Assembly (NCBI RefSeq): GCF_036320965.1
Contig: NC_092242.1
Location: 68,752,520-68,816,519 of the forward strand
Direction of reading: 5' to 3'
DNA length: 64,000 bases
Origin: Panulirus ornatus
Taxonomy: Eukaryota > Arthropoda > Malacostraca > Decapoda > Palinuridae
In this document: positions 36,362-48,395 of the stretch, one piece after another
Numbering within the stretch: position 1 is the stretch's first letter
How the letters are laid out: each line of letters starts with the position of its first letter
Made by a program: the position numbers and the translations under genes
The notes under the pieces: model-generated
What the model saw: only the letters and a program-made list of their open reading frames with translations
Told to the model about the DNA's origin: nothing
Database searches by the model: none

Positions 36362-37004
36362 TTTTAGGAGGGAATTTTCAGCAGAGGATCCTGCATGCGC
36401 TTATTCCTTTAAGAAGTTTTATAAGGACATTAACGAGGGGACTTAACGTAGCGAGCAGGAATTACCCGCTCGTATAATCTGCGTCAGAAAATTCCATTAT
36501 CCACCTCCATTACAAAATAATGAGGCGTGCTGACGAGAGACACATGATAAAGATGGCTCACTTCACAGATTCTTACGGCAGGAAACCTCTGCCAGCCAGA
36601 CTCACTATCAGGCAAAATGCTCAAGATATACACGTAGACTTTCTTTGTCTGGTAAACAATCACTTAACAATAACAACGACACCCCAACACTTTGCTCTGC
36701 CCTTTTTTCCGCATCATGTAATACAACGTTGAAGATGTAATCACAAAATGTCTCTTACGTTAAGAAAATCATGAAAAATCAGCGTTGCTCTCGAGATAAT
36801 GATGACACAAGTTGGAAAACAGGTGTGCGTCCGGCTGAAGGTTATGAAGACTTAACGTTTGGCGTAACGCCACAGTCTTATTCAACTTTAGGGACAACGC
36901 AACGGTCACTGTGAACGTTTTCTTTTTTGGTTATCATATCCAGGCATCCAGCTTCGTCGTACATCTTCCGATCCGTCTTTCTTTTGGCAAAAATCTAGTC
37001 GTAA

Positions 37005-37006
<2 letters not shown>

Positions 37007-37070
<64 letters not shown>
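37007..37070. repeat. (CT)n microsatellite
   Basis: Perfect CT tract. Confidence 0.97.
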
Positions 37071-37073
<3 letters not shown>

Positions 37074-37801
37074 GTACCCATTAATCAGTGTGTCTCGCCA
37101 CACCCTTGTGATGATACCACAGGAGAGGTGGGGCGTTCAGGTCTATGAATGATGCGACACTCACGACATAGTTCACTGTTTCGTCATTCAAGCAACAGCG
37201 CCGCCAGCGGCCGGAATTTAAACTTCCTCCAGTTCCAGGAGAAGCCAATGAAAATATGATGACGAAGTAACATGAAATATAAACTCGGACCATTAATAGA
37301 GAAACGACGCTCGTTTGTGAAATGTAGTAAAGCAGCGATTTGACTGATCATACATATACTGTGTTGGTAAAAGATTAAGATAATACAGTAATATTATCAA
37401 ATAAAGCAAAAGTATATAGAAATCTTAGAAAGTTACCGTTAAACAAACATTCATGTATAGAGTATGAACATAAAGCAGAAGTAAAAGATTAATTATTTAC
37501 AGTTATGCATATTTTACATCTGCCTCGCTCTATAATTATCGCTCCTTCCTTGTGCATTGACAACATACCGAGTCTCAAAACTCATGAATGAAGTAATGAC
37601 GCATTTCATCGTCTACAACGTAAAATATAAGAAGGAGAAGTAAATGATTTGTAAATCTGAACTGGTTTGTTGCATTTGTACAGAGCCAGAGTACTGGGGG
37701 TGGTCACAGGTGACAGGATCATTGTAATGACTGAGGGATTGGTTCCACGTCGGCCTGGGTGTTGCAGGTGGGGCCAGATTAATAATCAGTGGGTGCTACA
37801 A
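37071..37801. other. no recognised feature
   Basis: Unrecognised, AT-rich in its second half. Confidence 0.4.
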
Positions 37802-37972
37802 GTGGGTCACGTCACCCATGGTGGGCCCACACCAAGGGTGGGTCACGTCACCCCTGGTGGGCCCGCACCAAGGGTGGGTCACGTCACCCCTGGTGGGCCC
37901 GCACCAAGGGTGGGTCACGTCACCCCTGGTGGGCCCGCACCAAGGGTGGGTCACGTCACCCCTGGTGGGTCG
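37802..37972. repeat. 36-bp minisatellite, about 4.7 units
   Basis: Units start GTGGGTCACG at 37802, 37838, 37874, 37910 and 37946 (last truncated). Each has GGTCACGTCACCC and a GTGGGCCC(A/G)C box, which in the first unit is the perfect palindrome GTGGGCCCAC. A 12-codon unit keeps frames open on both strands. Confidence 0.96.
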
Positions 37973-37979
37973 AATAGTT

Positions 37980-38294
37980 GGATCTCCTCCGTGCAACAGT
38001 CGCCACGTCTGGTTAGCGTTACTGCTCATCTTGAGCAAACTCAAACTGAACAGTTGTAAAAAAAAAAAAAGTACACAAATCAAAGACAGTACGATGCAAA
38101 TCATTTGACGTCATCGAATTACATACGTACACAGCCATCGTGTCCGAGAAAACGGTGACCAAGTGTATAGAACGAGGAGGTTGTATGTAGGATCAAAATG
38201 CGTCACAATGTATGGCATGAACATGTATCCTTAATGTGGTACGAGTGTCATGGAGTATTTGAGGCATACAATCTTACTCATCTATTTTTCTGCC

Positions 38295-38298
<4 letters not shown>
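37980..38298. other. no recognised feature
   Basis: Includes an A-run near 38059-38070; otherwise unrecognised. Confidence 0.4.

Positions 38299-38370
<72 letters not shown>
38299..38370. repeat. (TA)n microsatellite
   Basis: TA tract ending in CACACG. Confidence 0.97.
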
Positions 38371-38371
<1 letters not shown>

Positions 38372-38648
38372 GAACAACTAGGGTTCGCGCTAATTTAAAA
38401 TCTTAATTCTATGGATAAAAATTCGAATGAGAAAAATTTGACAAGCTGAACCTGAATAAAATAAGTTTCTATCGAGGAAAAATGATCACATTCTAACGTT
38501 CAACAATATCAATAACTTCCATCACGTAACTGGAACTCAAACCGGGAACATCTAATACTTTTCAACTGACGACGTAAATCATACTTCATTTGAATGATAT
38601 TTTTACTGTGAAATATTATCCTTATTACAGGATGTGAGAGAAGTTAAC

Positions 38649-38663
38649 ATAATAATAATAATG

Positions 38664-38692
<29 letters not shown>
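38649..38692. repeat. (AAT)n microsatellite
   Basis: AAT trinucleotide tract with one G interruption. Confidence 0.95.
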
Positions 38693-38694
<2 letters not shown>

Positions 38695-39125
38695 AGCTAC
38701 CAGTACTACTTCCACTAAACTACTACACGAGATTTAATTGCTACACTCACAGAGGCCTATCCATCTCTGCTTTTCCTTCGAATATAAGACTCACTACAGC
38801 AATCAGTCGCCATCTCTTTGCCTCTATTACCTTCACGCAAACCATTATACAGCCACATTGAGAACAAGCCTCACTGTTGATGAACCCATTTACAACTTTA
38901 TTCCGTTATCGAGAACGATTCATTAATACAACTTGTTCCTCTCCAGAGGAGTAGCTTGAGAATCCAGTAACTGTACATAGCATCGTAAGGGTAACTCTAT
39001 CCTGTATACATGTATTCATGGAACGGATCCTCATCGAGACTGATGCTACCATGGTAGGTCACACACGTGAGAGGCCTCAACACATTACGTTCCTCTGCCA
39101 GTCAATACATTTACACAGTGTTGAT

Positions 39126-39248
39126 ATGAGAATAAAAACCAATCCGGATGTCATTTCGAAATTACTACGAGAATAAAAAGCAAATCCGGATATCCTCGCC
39201 GATTACTATGAGACTAAAAACGAATATGGATATGTCCATTCCAATCAC
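39126..39248. repeat. 41-bp tandem repeat, three units
   Basis: Units at 39126, 39167 and 39208 share (A)(T/C)GAGAATAAAAA, AATCCGGAT and AATTACT-like ends. About 70-80 percent alike by eye. Confidence 0.8.
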
Positions 39249-39461
39249 TTGTTTTTATGTAACGAACTACTTGCACAGCAGAGAACCCTCACGAAATATA
39301 TAAATAGTTCAGCACGAAACTAAACTTCACTAAAAAAATAATAATAATGCACCAAACAACTCCCAACAGACACCTCATTAACAATCTTGCCCGCGCAAGT
39401 AAGGAGCAAACATCTCCTCAACAAACATATCACCATCAAAGGCCTTCCCTCCTCCCTCTGA

Positions 39462-39463
<2 letters not shown>

Positions 39464-39542
<79 letters not shown>
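39464..39542. repeat. (AG)n microsatellite
   Basis: Perfect AG tract of about 40 units. Confidence 0.98.
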
Positions 39543-39545
<3 letters not shown>

Positions 39546-39619
39546 AGGCCGCTGAATGCCTCACTTGGTAAATCTTGCCGCGGACGTGAAGCCAAAACCT
39601 CCTGGATAACTCCACCACC

Positions 39620-39621
<2 letters not shown>

Positions 39622-39702
<81 letters not shown>
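39622..39702. repeat. (AG)n microsatellite
   Basis: Second AG tract of nearly equal length, 79 bp after the first. Confidence 0.98.
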
Positions 39703-39704
<2 letters not shown>

Positions 39705-40576
39705 TACCACACCGCCACCACACACTAGACGACGCACCCCCGATGAAAACTGGGCCGCACGGTTGCAGGGACAGACACGTCTCATCTGTTTAACACCGCT
39801 GGGCATATCTCCCCACATTGAACATTTTCCATGTGGACGGACTCGAGAAGGATGCATCCACACTAGTGTCTTTTCACCCCACGTCAGAATGAAACCCGGG
39901 GATGTTCGATGTAACGGTCAATAGGCGCGTCCCGCTGCGTTCGACCACAGATATATGGTCAGAGTATAACAGTATAACATATTTACGGTAGAACCCAAAG
40001 ACTATTTTCATGGCTGCTTTTCGAGGCTTCAGTCACACGCTACAGGTCATTCATTACCCGCGGTGAGGGGCTGAGAGAGGAATCCAAGCAATTAACCGCC
40101 TTCGCCAAAGAAGCAAAACCCTACATACATGTATTCCACAGGTCAGGCAGTGAGTGTACTGACGACACACCTACGGTTAAGCTCTAAGTCAACCTCCTCC
40201 CGCGTGAGTTTGTAAGACGAGTCTATACACAGCGATTACGGTGCCTCACTACGGAGGAGTGCGAGGCTGCAAACCTCTAACTGTCGCTTGTCTGCGAGGA
40301 TGGTGGGTGTGCTCTGTCTCCCTCTGGTATATCCGAGAAATACTCTAATGTACAATTTAGTGGACAACAAACACCGAGGGAAAAGAAATGGCAACCATCT
40401 AGCCTGCCTGACTGAAACGTTAAGATGTAACGATCAGAAAAAACGTCTCGCATTTATTTCACATTAAGAAAAGTTGTGGCAGTCTCACATACCTGCTTCC
40501 CATACTTGGTGGCTCTGATGGGTGATAGTTTGATGAGAGAAGGTGGAGGGCAATTACCGAATAACGTGATATTGAA
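39703..40576. other. no recognised feature
   Basis: Unique-looking sequence; no gene recognised. Confidence 0.4.
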
Positions 40577-40938
40577 GGGGTAGCATACAAGGGTGGGTAT
40601 ACAAGGGTAGGTATACAAGGGTAGGTATACAAGGGTAGGTATACAAGGGTGGGTATACAAGGGTGGGTATACAAGGGTAGGTATACAAGGGTGGGTATAC
40701 AAGGGTAGGTATACAAGGGTAGGTATACAAGGGTAGGTATACAAGGGTGGGTATACAAGGGTAGGTATACAAGGGTAGGTATACAAGGGTAGGTATACAA
40801 GGGTGGGTATACAAGGGTAGCATACAAGGGTGGGTATACAAGGGTGGGTATACAAGGGTAGGTATACAAGGGTAGGTATACAAGGGTAGGTATACAAGGG
40901 TAGGTATACAAGGGTAGGTATACAAGGGTAGGTATACA
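40577..40938. repeat. 14-bp minisatellite, about 26 units
   Basis: TACAAGGGTAGGTA repeats every 14 bp, with GGGTGGG in about a third of units and 12-bp AGGGTAGCATAC variants at about 40578 and 40817. All minus-strand frames are open because three units make 14 codons without a stop. Both ends pass into unique sequence. Confidence 0.97.
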
Positions 40939-40949
40939 GGGACGAGACA

Positions 40950-41208
40950 AGGGTGATTACATCCACCCACACTACAGAAGAGTTTGTTATGCTGTGCGGT
41001 GCGGGCGGGCCGGGCTGGGGGGCGCCTTATAATGTCATTAAAGGCGGCGTCGGGCTGGCAGCGCGCTGCTTGTCATGCGTCCCACAACCCCTCCCGCCTG
41101 AGATTGCCTTCCCAGCTGCTTTATCCAGAGATATGAACCCAGCTGGCGATATATTACCGCCAGATCCATTCTGGTCATCTGATCATAAACAACAGAAGTA
41201 ACGTATAA

Positions 41209-41213
<5 letters not shown>
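40950..41213. other. GC-rich interval, no supported gene
   Basis: Locally GC-rich at 40990-41100 (GGGCGGGCCGGG, GGGGCGCC). No recognisable coding domain; a promoter cannot be argued without a gene. Confidence 0.3.

Positions 41214-41267
<54 letters not shown>
41214..41267. repeat. (TA)n microsatellite
   Basis: Perfect TA tract. Confidence 0.97.
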
Positions 41268-41270
<3 letters not shown>

Positions 41271-41696
41271 TGTGTGATACCACTATGGTGTACCTCAAAC
41301 GGCTTGACCAATAGACAATCATTTCTATATAACGTTTTTTACCGATCGCTGAACACAGACGTCGTACATTACTATTACCGAACGTACATGTTATCAAAAC
41401 CCTCTACGATATCTAAAACTATTATTCTACCCCTTACGGTCACAAATCAATCCCCTTCCTCAGCAAGATGAGGAATAACCTCAAGCCTTGAATGAGGAGT
41501 CAGTCAGGAGGACGCCATGGGAAAGAAATAACAGGAAAAAGAGAGGAGGAGGAGGACGAGGTGGAGGCTGATGATGAGGTCGGGATGAAGAATAGGATTA
41601 CACAAGAGGAATCTGATGGCGAGTTTGATTCACATGAATGGGATTACAGGGGCCAGACCGATACCACCGTCCACCGCTGTCTCTGTGGTTTGCTAC

Positions 41697-41698
<2 letters not shown>
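41268..41698. other. no recognised feature
   Basis: Unrecognised; the long frame that starts in this interval continues through the CT and AG tracts and is not credible. Confidence 0.4.

Positions 41699-41764
<66 letters not shown>
41699..41764. repeat. (CT)n microsatellite
   Basis: Perfect CT tract; complementary to the AG tract 107 bp downstream. Confidence 0.98.
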
Positions 41765-41766
<2 letters not shown>

Positions 41767-41862
41767 ATGCTTCAGTTGGGACTGGAAAGGGAAAAGGGGG
41801 GAAGCTATACACGCGAGAGGGAAGAAGAGTGGGAAGGGAGAGAAGGAAAGGCAGTGTAACTG

Positions 41863-41871
<9 letters not shown>

Positions 41872-41939
<68 letters not shown>
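41872..41939. repeat. (GA)n microsatellite
   Basis: Perfect GA tract; forms a long inverted pair with the CT tract at 41699-41764. Confidence 0.98.
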
Positions 41940-41943
<4 letters not shown>

Positions 41944-43110
41944 GAGAAGAAAGATGAAGATGGAAGAGGAGAAGAGGGAGATTATATATAAAAACGAACA
42001 GTGGATGACGAGAGGAGGGGAAGAGAATTAGGATGGCATATGACGCGAGGAATGGAACAAATTGGTGATTACAGAGCAAGCAGCTGCACTGCCCTCCACA
42101 CGTAATGGCTTCAGACGGCCAATCTCTGAAACCGGCTCTAGAAATATGGATCACAGAGTATGATTTTGTCTAAAATTATTAACCATAAGAGAATCCATCC
42201 CTCAGATAGATAGATAGATAGACAGAGAAAGAGAGTGGGGTGGGGTGAACCCTTGATTGCTTGCCGTTTCCTAGTCCACAGAGTACCGTAAAAGTTCATT
42301 CCGGGAGTGGAGGTAGGATGCAGGTATCGTCTTAAGATTAGGGTATATCTGTCGTCCGGTAGATGACCCTCCTCCTCCTGCGCTGCTGCGGGAGTAAGTG
42401 CAGAGTTTGTCTCTGTTGTTAATTTTAATACCTAGTCAACAGGTAAGTTCCCTCAAGTAATTCCTGAAATAACGGAACTTAGATCGAATACACGGGTGCT
42501 TGAGAGAGCCCACCACTTTAATGTCATAAGATTTTGATAAGAATTTCATTTTCCAACTTGAAATGAGCATCTCGTGTGAATGTAAATGTTCAACTGTAAA
42601 CTTCTCAAAATTCTTGAAGTCTCACCCCGATGCACACACACACACACACACACATACTATCAGTTCAATGAAACTGATTGTCGGCACAAAAAAATGGTTC
42701 AAAAGGCTCCTTAATGGTAAAGAAAATTCAAGATATGAGGCGCCAAGGGTACAGAACGCTCTCTCCCTCCATATCCTTCGAACAAGTAATCACAAACAGG
42801 TGTATACATATACACAAACAAATAGAAAAAAATACGAATTGTTAATTACGAAGATGAAAGTATACGAAGAAACACGTTCATTCAAACATGCATTCACGGG
42901 TTGACCCACACAAAGGTTCACAATGGCATTCATACTGGCAGAGACATGCTCCACCTCAACACTGTTCCAAAGACAGTGACGTAATTCATCAGAGGGACTA
43001 ACTAAAGCAACAAATTCCTTCTTCAATGATGATGGGACGAAGGCGAGGATCAGCGGGGACATGAACGTACAAAAGCAGGAGGAAACTGGGGGAGGAAAGA
43101 TGTTAGCTGA
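41940..43110. other. no supported gene; small GATA and CA tracts
   Basis: GATAGATAGATAGATAGACA at 42207 and a CA tract at 42635-42653. A minus-strand frame (about 43110 to 42790) reads like protein in places ([20 protein letters not shown]) but I recognise no family. Confidence 0.35.
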
Positions 43111-43242
<132 letters not shown>

Positions 43243-43462
43243 GTGGAGAGGGCAACCCGCTTGAATGTTCTGTACGTGAAACATGAGCTTGTAAGCGGAG
43301 TAAGGCTCACACACTGCAAGCGGTCCGCATGGATTCTTCTTTTTTTTCCCCCGTGGCTTCAGTAAAGTGAAGCACTTGGGAAGGCGAGGGCGTGGGGAGA
43401 GGGGGTGAGCCTGGGGTGGGTGGGGTGTTGGTGGTAAAAGTACAATGGAGATAGAGTGTCGT

Positions 43463-43489
<27 letters not shown>
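43463..43489. repeat. poly(A) run
   Basis: Twenty-seven consecutive A. It could be a retroposon tail (plus orientation), but no coding remnant was recognised upstream. Confidence 0.95.
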
Positions 43490-43493
<4 letters not shown>

Positions 43494-44312
43494 GGATGGG
43501 GGGAGGGAGCAGAGCACCGAGATGGTCAAAAAGTAAACGTTTATTATCAGATATGGTGATAAAATGAGTGTAAACATGGATAATCTAAGGAGCCTAGAGG
43601 GAACGGGGAAGAGGGTCAAAAGAGAGATGGATTATGGGGAGTGATGAGGTATCAATGTAATGTGTGAGACTATGAGTACAGAGCTTGTTATTAAAGTGAT
43701 AATGATTACTGAGTCCGGGGGTTTGGGCTGCCCTCGGCGCCCTTGCAGAAGGGACGTCAAAATATATCGAGAGGCGGGATGAGGCAAGGACCTCAGCCAG
43801 CAGCCATCATATGATAGTCTGTTGGTTCTTCCAGAGCAGTTGCCGCTGTTGGTCTTGGCTGTCAAGTTATTCTGAAACGATTCTGAAACGCAGACTGATT
43901 CGTAAGGACAAAGCTGATGCGAAATGACTAAATTCTCATTCTATACGCCAACCAAGGCTTCGTCTTCGTTAGAATATGTATCTCACTATTTCCCTTTATC
44001 CGTCTTGTATAAAAGGCTTCTTACCAGCTGTATACGAATGTATTCCTTAGTGACGGTATGATAAATATGTATCGCGTGAAGGTAATTCATATCCGTTATC
44101 TTTAATCCACTCCAGAAGTAAGTGGTTACTTGTTATTCTCCAGATAATTTCCAGGTAGAAATACAGTAACGCACACGTTTACAAACACGCACTTACACGG
44201 ACACAGAAAAGGGCAGGCACAAACAATCTACAAAGACATACAATAACACAAACATAAGTACACATACACACACAAATCACGCACTCGAAGTACACATAAT
44301 AGACTGAATGTT

Positions 44313-44315
<3 letters not shown>
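43490..44315. other. no recognised feature
   Basis: Unrecognised unique-looking sequence. Confidence 0.4.

Positions 44316-44348
<33 letters not shown>
44316..44348. repeat. (CA)n microsatellite
   Basis: Perfect CA tract. Confidence 0.96.
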
Positions 44349-44349
<1 letters not shown>

Positions 44350-44910
44350 TGTCCCCGGGTCACTAACAAACAAAAGAAACTTTAATTAAAGTGCTCACCA
44401 TAACATATCAGAGCAATTTACCTTTTAAAGTAGTTTGTGTCTAGAGAATAAAGTCCCTTCAACTAATCACAAGAATGAATTTAAGTTAAATCGTGGCGGT
44501 CTCTCCTGTGATGAGGAAAACCTTAGGGTTTAGATAAAGGAACAACTCAATACAGACGAAGGAATACAATGGTTTTCAAACAGCAACAGAACACTGCGTC
44601 CTTCCGGGGCTGTTTGCGGTAGCAGACGATGTCAGAAACTCGCAGGTCAACGGAGGTAGGATTATATACTTCACGACTTCTTTTTTCTTTTCCAGACGGT
44701 CCAAACGGAGGAAGCGAATTAAGTCGAAAAGGTTTTATCTGTGAGTAAACGAACCACAGATTCACACATGTCTCTACTCATGGTACCTCTTCTTCGGTAT
44801 CATGAATATCTATCTAGTTAGCACGGTTCTCCTGTGACCCAGGCATGAAGTACCAGATGTCACAATCCCTTGAACTCCAGGGGAACGGTAGCCCAAAGTA
44901 GACTGGGCTT
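44349..44910. other. no recognised feature
   Basis: Unrecognised. Confidence 0.4.
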
Positions 44911-44934
44911 TGGAATGAAGTTCCGAGATTAATG

Positions 44935-45060
44935 GTAATGTCCTTTTAATGATCATTAATGTAGGGGTGAAGTCCCTGGAGGGATAATAACTTAGTCCAT
45001 TTGATTATCATTAACAGTGGAGTGGAGTTCCTGGAGGGATGATAACGACCTTTTGAGTGT
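44935..45060. repeat. imperfect tandem repeat, about 55 bp, two units
   Basis: TGAAGTCCCTGGAGGGATAA and GGAGTTCCTGGAGGGATGAT, each preceded by GAT(C/T)ATCATTAA-like sequence. Confidence 0.6.
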
Positions 45061-45360
45061 CACTTGAAAGGTGGATGCTACTGTATAGCCAGTCAGTGAC
45101 CTCAGACACGTCTTACTAAATTAACCACAAAATCCTCGAACAAAAGCCAAGCGATGCTTCACGGGACACCATAATGGGTTAACGCCCATCTGCCTGGAAT
45201 ACGTAAGCAAGAACTGAAAAAAAAAATCGATTTTTGGGGCAAATATTTTGTTTCCCTTCCCTTGAAGATACAACAATCCGAAACCTTATGCTCAGATCAA
45301 ATCTGATCTTGTAGTGTAGAACTGGTTGAATACGAAATTATTTATATAGATATAAAAAAA

Positions 45361-45425
45361 CGGGCCTCCGTGGTGTAGTGGTAAGCGTTGCTGACCATGG
45401 TCTACGCGCACCCACTTTCGAAGAG
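45361..45425 (+). mobile_element. tRNA-derived SINE head
   Basis: GGCCTCCGTGGTGTAGTGG / TAAGCG resembles a tRNA 5' half with a good A box (TGGTGTAGTGG from 45371). A decayed B box (ACTTTCGAAG, about 45413) lies about 42-44 nt downstream, the tRNA spacing. The anticodon arm and B box are degraded, so this is a SINE head or tRNA pseudogene. Confidence 0.55.
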
Positions 45426-45499
45426 ACAAGAGTGAGGATTGACTTGATCTCAACCTTTATGTTCTTCAAACACATCGATGGACATGGACTCAGAACTCC

Positions 45500-45730
45500 T
45501 CTTCGCTAGAGCTTTAGAGATAGAACAACCAGTGGAGATAACATGAAATTAGATATGTAAAGAAGTACTTGAACATATGCAAGACGGTGGATGACTGGAA
45601 CAGCATTACCTGGTTGATGCAGACAGCAAACATGAATCTAAGAAGCTGCATGATAGTAATGTTCAAGAGATGGAGTGCCCGATGATTGTAAGACTTTCTC
45701 CCCCCCCCTCCCTTACAGTAGAAATAGGTA

Positions 45731-45733
<3 letters not shown>
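45500..45733 (+). mobile_element. decayed 3' end of a CR1-like LINE
   Basis: Broken frames read GGW-TGTALPG / VDADSK-like fragments, resembling the V..WN.LP..VV..SVN tail of CR1/jockey reverse transcriptases. The segment ends CCCTTACAGTAGAAATAGG / TAATTACA and then (CA)n, matching the terminus at about 58.68 kb. Confidence 0.4.

Positions 45734-45762
<29 letters not shown>
45734..45762. repeat. (CA)n microsatellite at LINE-like 3' end
   Basis: CA tract that grows directly out of the AAATAGGTAATTACA terminus. Confidence 0.95.
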
Positions 45763-45765
<3 letters not shown>

Positions 45766-46721
45766 GAGTCTAAGTACAAAGCAATATTTCATAGAGAACG
45801 GCTTGAGCACAAAAGTCCAACACATTGTTTACTCTCTCATTTCGACCAAGTGCACCCAGCGCTCTACTCCGCTGGCATTGTCAGCGTTCCAGTTGTTCTT
45901 TGCATTCGCTTCCTCATCTCCAGCACCTTCCTGCCTGCTGCTCTTAGTCTCGTGATGTCTCTCTTGCCTCGCTGAATTTTCTATAGTCTCCCACCCAACC
46001 CGGTTCGTAGAGAACGAAAAGTTTCTTGTTAGAGAAAAAGTGGGAGGGGGAGGCGGGTTCAACTTATTCATTCATTCAAGGTTCAGCCTGATTCCTGGTA
46101 CTTTCAGCTACTCATTTCTTCTCTCCTTGATGTTCTAAAACTCATCCTTTTATATATACCTCACAAAAAAAGTCTTGGTATCGCAGAACTTCGATTACAT
46201 TCATTTTTATCACTTCTGTCATCCATATATTTCTTTCATCCTTCTTCTTACTCTTAATTCATTTAATTCGCTCCTAATATTCTATCAAGGTGTTATCAAC
46301 TATTCCAGAACATCGGCTGTCATTACGCTTTTTAATCGACCTCCTTCGTACCCATCATGCAGTCACAACGGTAGTGCATTTTAGTTCATTAATTTGTCTT
46401 CTGTCCCCGGGGAGAGGGGAGGAAAGATTGCTACACTCGTATCTTCTGAGTCACATAGCAGGTGATTACGGACGGTAGCAAAGTGTGTGTGTGTGTGTGT
46501 GCGTGAGTGTTTTGAGGGGTGTGGGGGGGGCTTTACTGGAAATCCTCCCCTCCTGTATTGACACTTCCTGAAGATACGAATGAAAAAGGCAGCCAAACGA
46601 GAATTATTCTACATCTGGAATGCTCAGTTGTGGCCATCTCACTACTACGGGTCAAGGAAGGCTGGTATGAAAGAAGGAAATTGGGTGATTAGTAATGATC
46701 TTCTCGGCTATACTTAACACC

Positions 46722-46724
<3 letters not shown>
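45763..46724. other. no recognised feature
   Basis: A short TG tract at 46484-46500 and a G-run near 46524; otherwise unrecognised. Confidence 0.4.

Positions 46725-46791
<67 letters not shown>
46725..46791. repeat. (AT)n microsatellite
   Basis: Perfect AT tract. Confidence 0.97.
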
Positions 46792-46795
<4 letters not shown>

Positions 46796-47359
46796 ATCAG
46801 CTATACGTAAACTACAAGACTATATAATCTGCCATATCAGTCTTGAATACTTGGGAGAAAAGTAATTAGTTTACATGTATGAATTATATATCTGGGTTTT
46901 TACATAATTCACCATTACTTCTTTTTCATGGGATCAAAACCTACGGAAAATCGAAAAGAAGCAGGTATATCACTTACACTTCTGGAGGATGAATTTTCTA
47001 GCCTCTCTGTCGCGTAGATACTTTTAATACAGTCATCTATGGCTTCCTCCTCCCGCCCCACAGACTGACAAAGACCACTCAACAATCCCCATAGAAATCG
47101 TCTAATTTTGATAGGGTAAAGTAGCATAAGATCCAAGCAGTTGAGCTGGAAGAAATTTCCTTTTGTGTTCTTGAAAAGTGAGGAAAAAGTTCTCATTGAG
47201 GCTTAACGTGTCTTTCTGGGTGAGCTGGCCGCAAGGGGGCGTGATCCTGGCCCTCTCGCGAGAAGGAAGTAAACTGAAAGGGGAGACAGACAGGGGAGAC
47301 GGGAGAACTCAGACTAGCGAGGCCCAAGGATGGCAGCTGAGGGCGAAGGGGAGGGGGGC

Positions 47360-47361
<2 letters not shown>
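46792..47361. other. no recognised feature
   Basis: Unrecognised. Confidence 0.4.

Positions 47362-47430
<69 letters not shown>
47362..47430. repeat. (GA)n microsatellite
   Basis: Perfect GA tract. Confidence 0.98.
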
Positions 47431-47432
<2 letters not shown>

Positions 47433-47596
47433 GGTTAGAGGCAATGAAAGGCGTATACAAGGAACGAAAAGGAGAAATTGTGGAAGAGGGTGATGGAGGG
47501 TAGGCTTGACGCTAAGTGACGAGATATGGATGGAGATGAGAAAAGAAAAAAGGGAAACATCTTAAATAAAGTTCATAAGTAAGTGGAAATAGAGGG

Positions 47597-47598
<2 letters not shown>

Positions 47599-47660
<62 letters not shown>
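47599..47660. repeat. (TG)n microsatellite
   Basis: Perfect TG tract. Confidence 0.98.
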
Positions 47661-47664
<4 letters not shown>

Positions 47665-48395
47665 CAAGGCTGTAGAGGGACGACGGGGATAGTGCAGGAT
47701 ATGAAGGAAAGGTGACTTCAACGAAAGGAGAGGAACGAGACGAGAGGGTCTGATGTAGTGAAGAGTAAACTCAATGAGGATGTGGAAGCAGGGGTGGTAA
47801 TAGTTTTGACGTGGCTACTGGAATGGAAATTGGTTCAGGGATCACTTGAGGAGGGAGGAAGGTTATTCAAGTTAGGCCGGAGGGAAAGAGATAAGATGAA
47901 ATATAAATACAATATGAGGTACAGAAGGGAGGGGGAAAAATGGAACACTGACGCTCCACTATACTGGCAAAGTAACGAGTGTTCTGTCAGTCTAGAACAT
48001 CATACCTCAGTCAAACACATTCCCCCTAAGTCTACGGCCACGTCTGTAACACGACCTGTTTCATCAAGGATCCATAACATACCCGTCACGACCTGTCAGA
48101 GACCTATAACGGTCCGATACCAACCAGTCAGTAACGCTGAAGACTCATCAGGGGTCCGTCAGACACCGAGCCAAGGGAGGACTGACTATAACCATAAAGT
48201 AAAACCTTAAAATGTATGGAAATTATTTCAATTACCGTCCCGGGCGAGCGCAAGTTCCGGAGAATGAGGGGAAAATTGGTGAGAGCGGGGGAGCAGAGCG
48301 CGGAAGTGGGATTAAGCAAATTGGTGTGATCACTTGGCCTAGTCTTCCGCCGAGTTGGTGGTGAGGCTTTGAAGTTTTCCCTGCCCGAGGCCAGT
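47661..48395. other. no recognised feature
   Basis: A 150-codon plus-strand frame (47758-48210) was inspected; no domain recognised and composition is unremarkable. Confidence 0.35.

Noticed and set aside
40577..40938. Interstitial telomere
   Set aside because: The unit is 14 bp (GGGTAGGTATACAA), not TTAGG or TTAGGG, and it is not at a sequence end.
40454..40972. 172-codon minus-strand frame with a 14-residue repeat
   Set aside because: All three minus-strand frames are open because the 14-bp minisatellite unit contains no stop; reading frame is not evidence here.
41492..42031. 179-codon plus-strand frame
   Set aside because: Most of it is Leu-Ser and Arg-Glu from CT and GA tracts; the remainder matches nothing and has no supporting signals.
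42790..43110. Minus-strand frame containing [20 protein letters not shown]
   Set aside because: It looked protein-like and vaguely LINE-like, but I could not align it to any family with confidence and it runs out of a TA tract.
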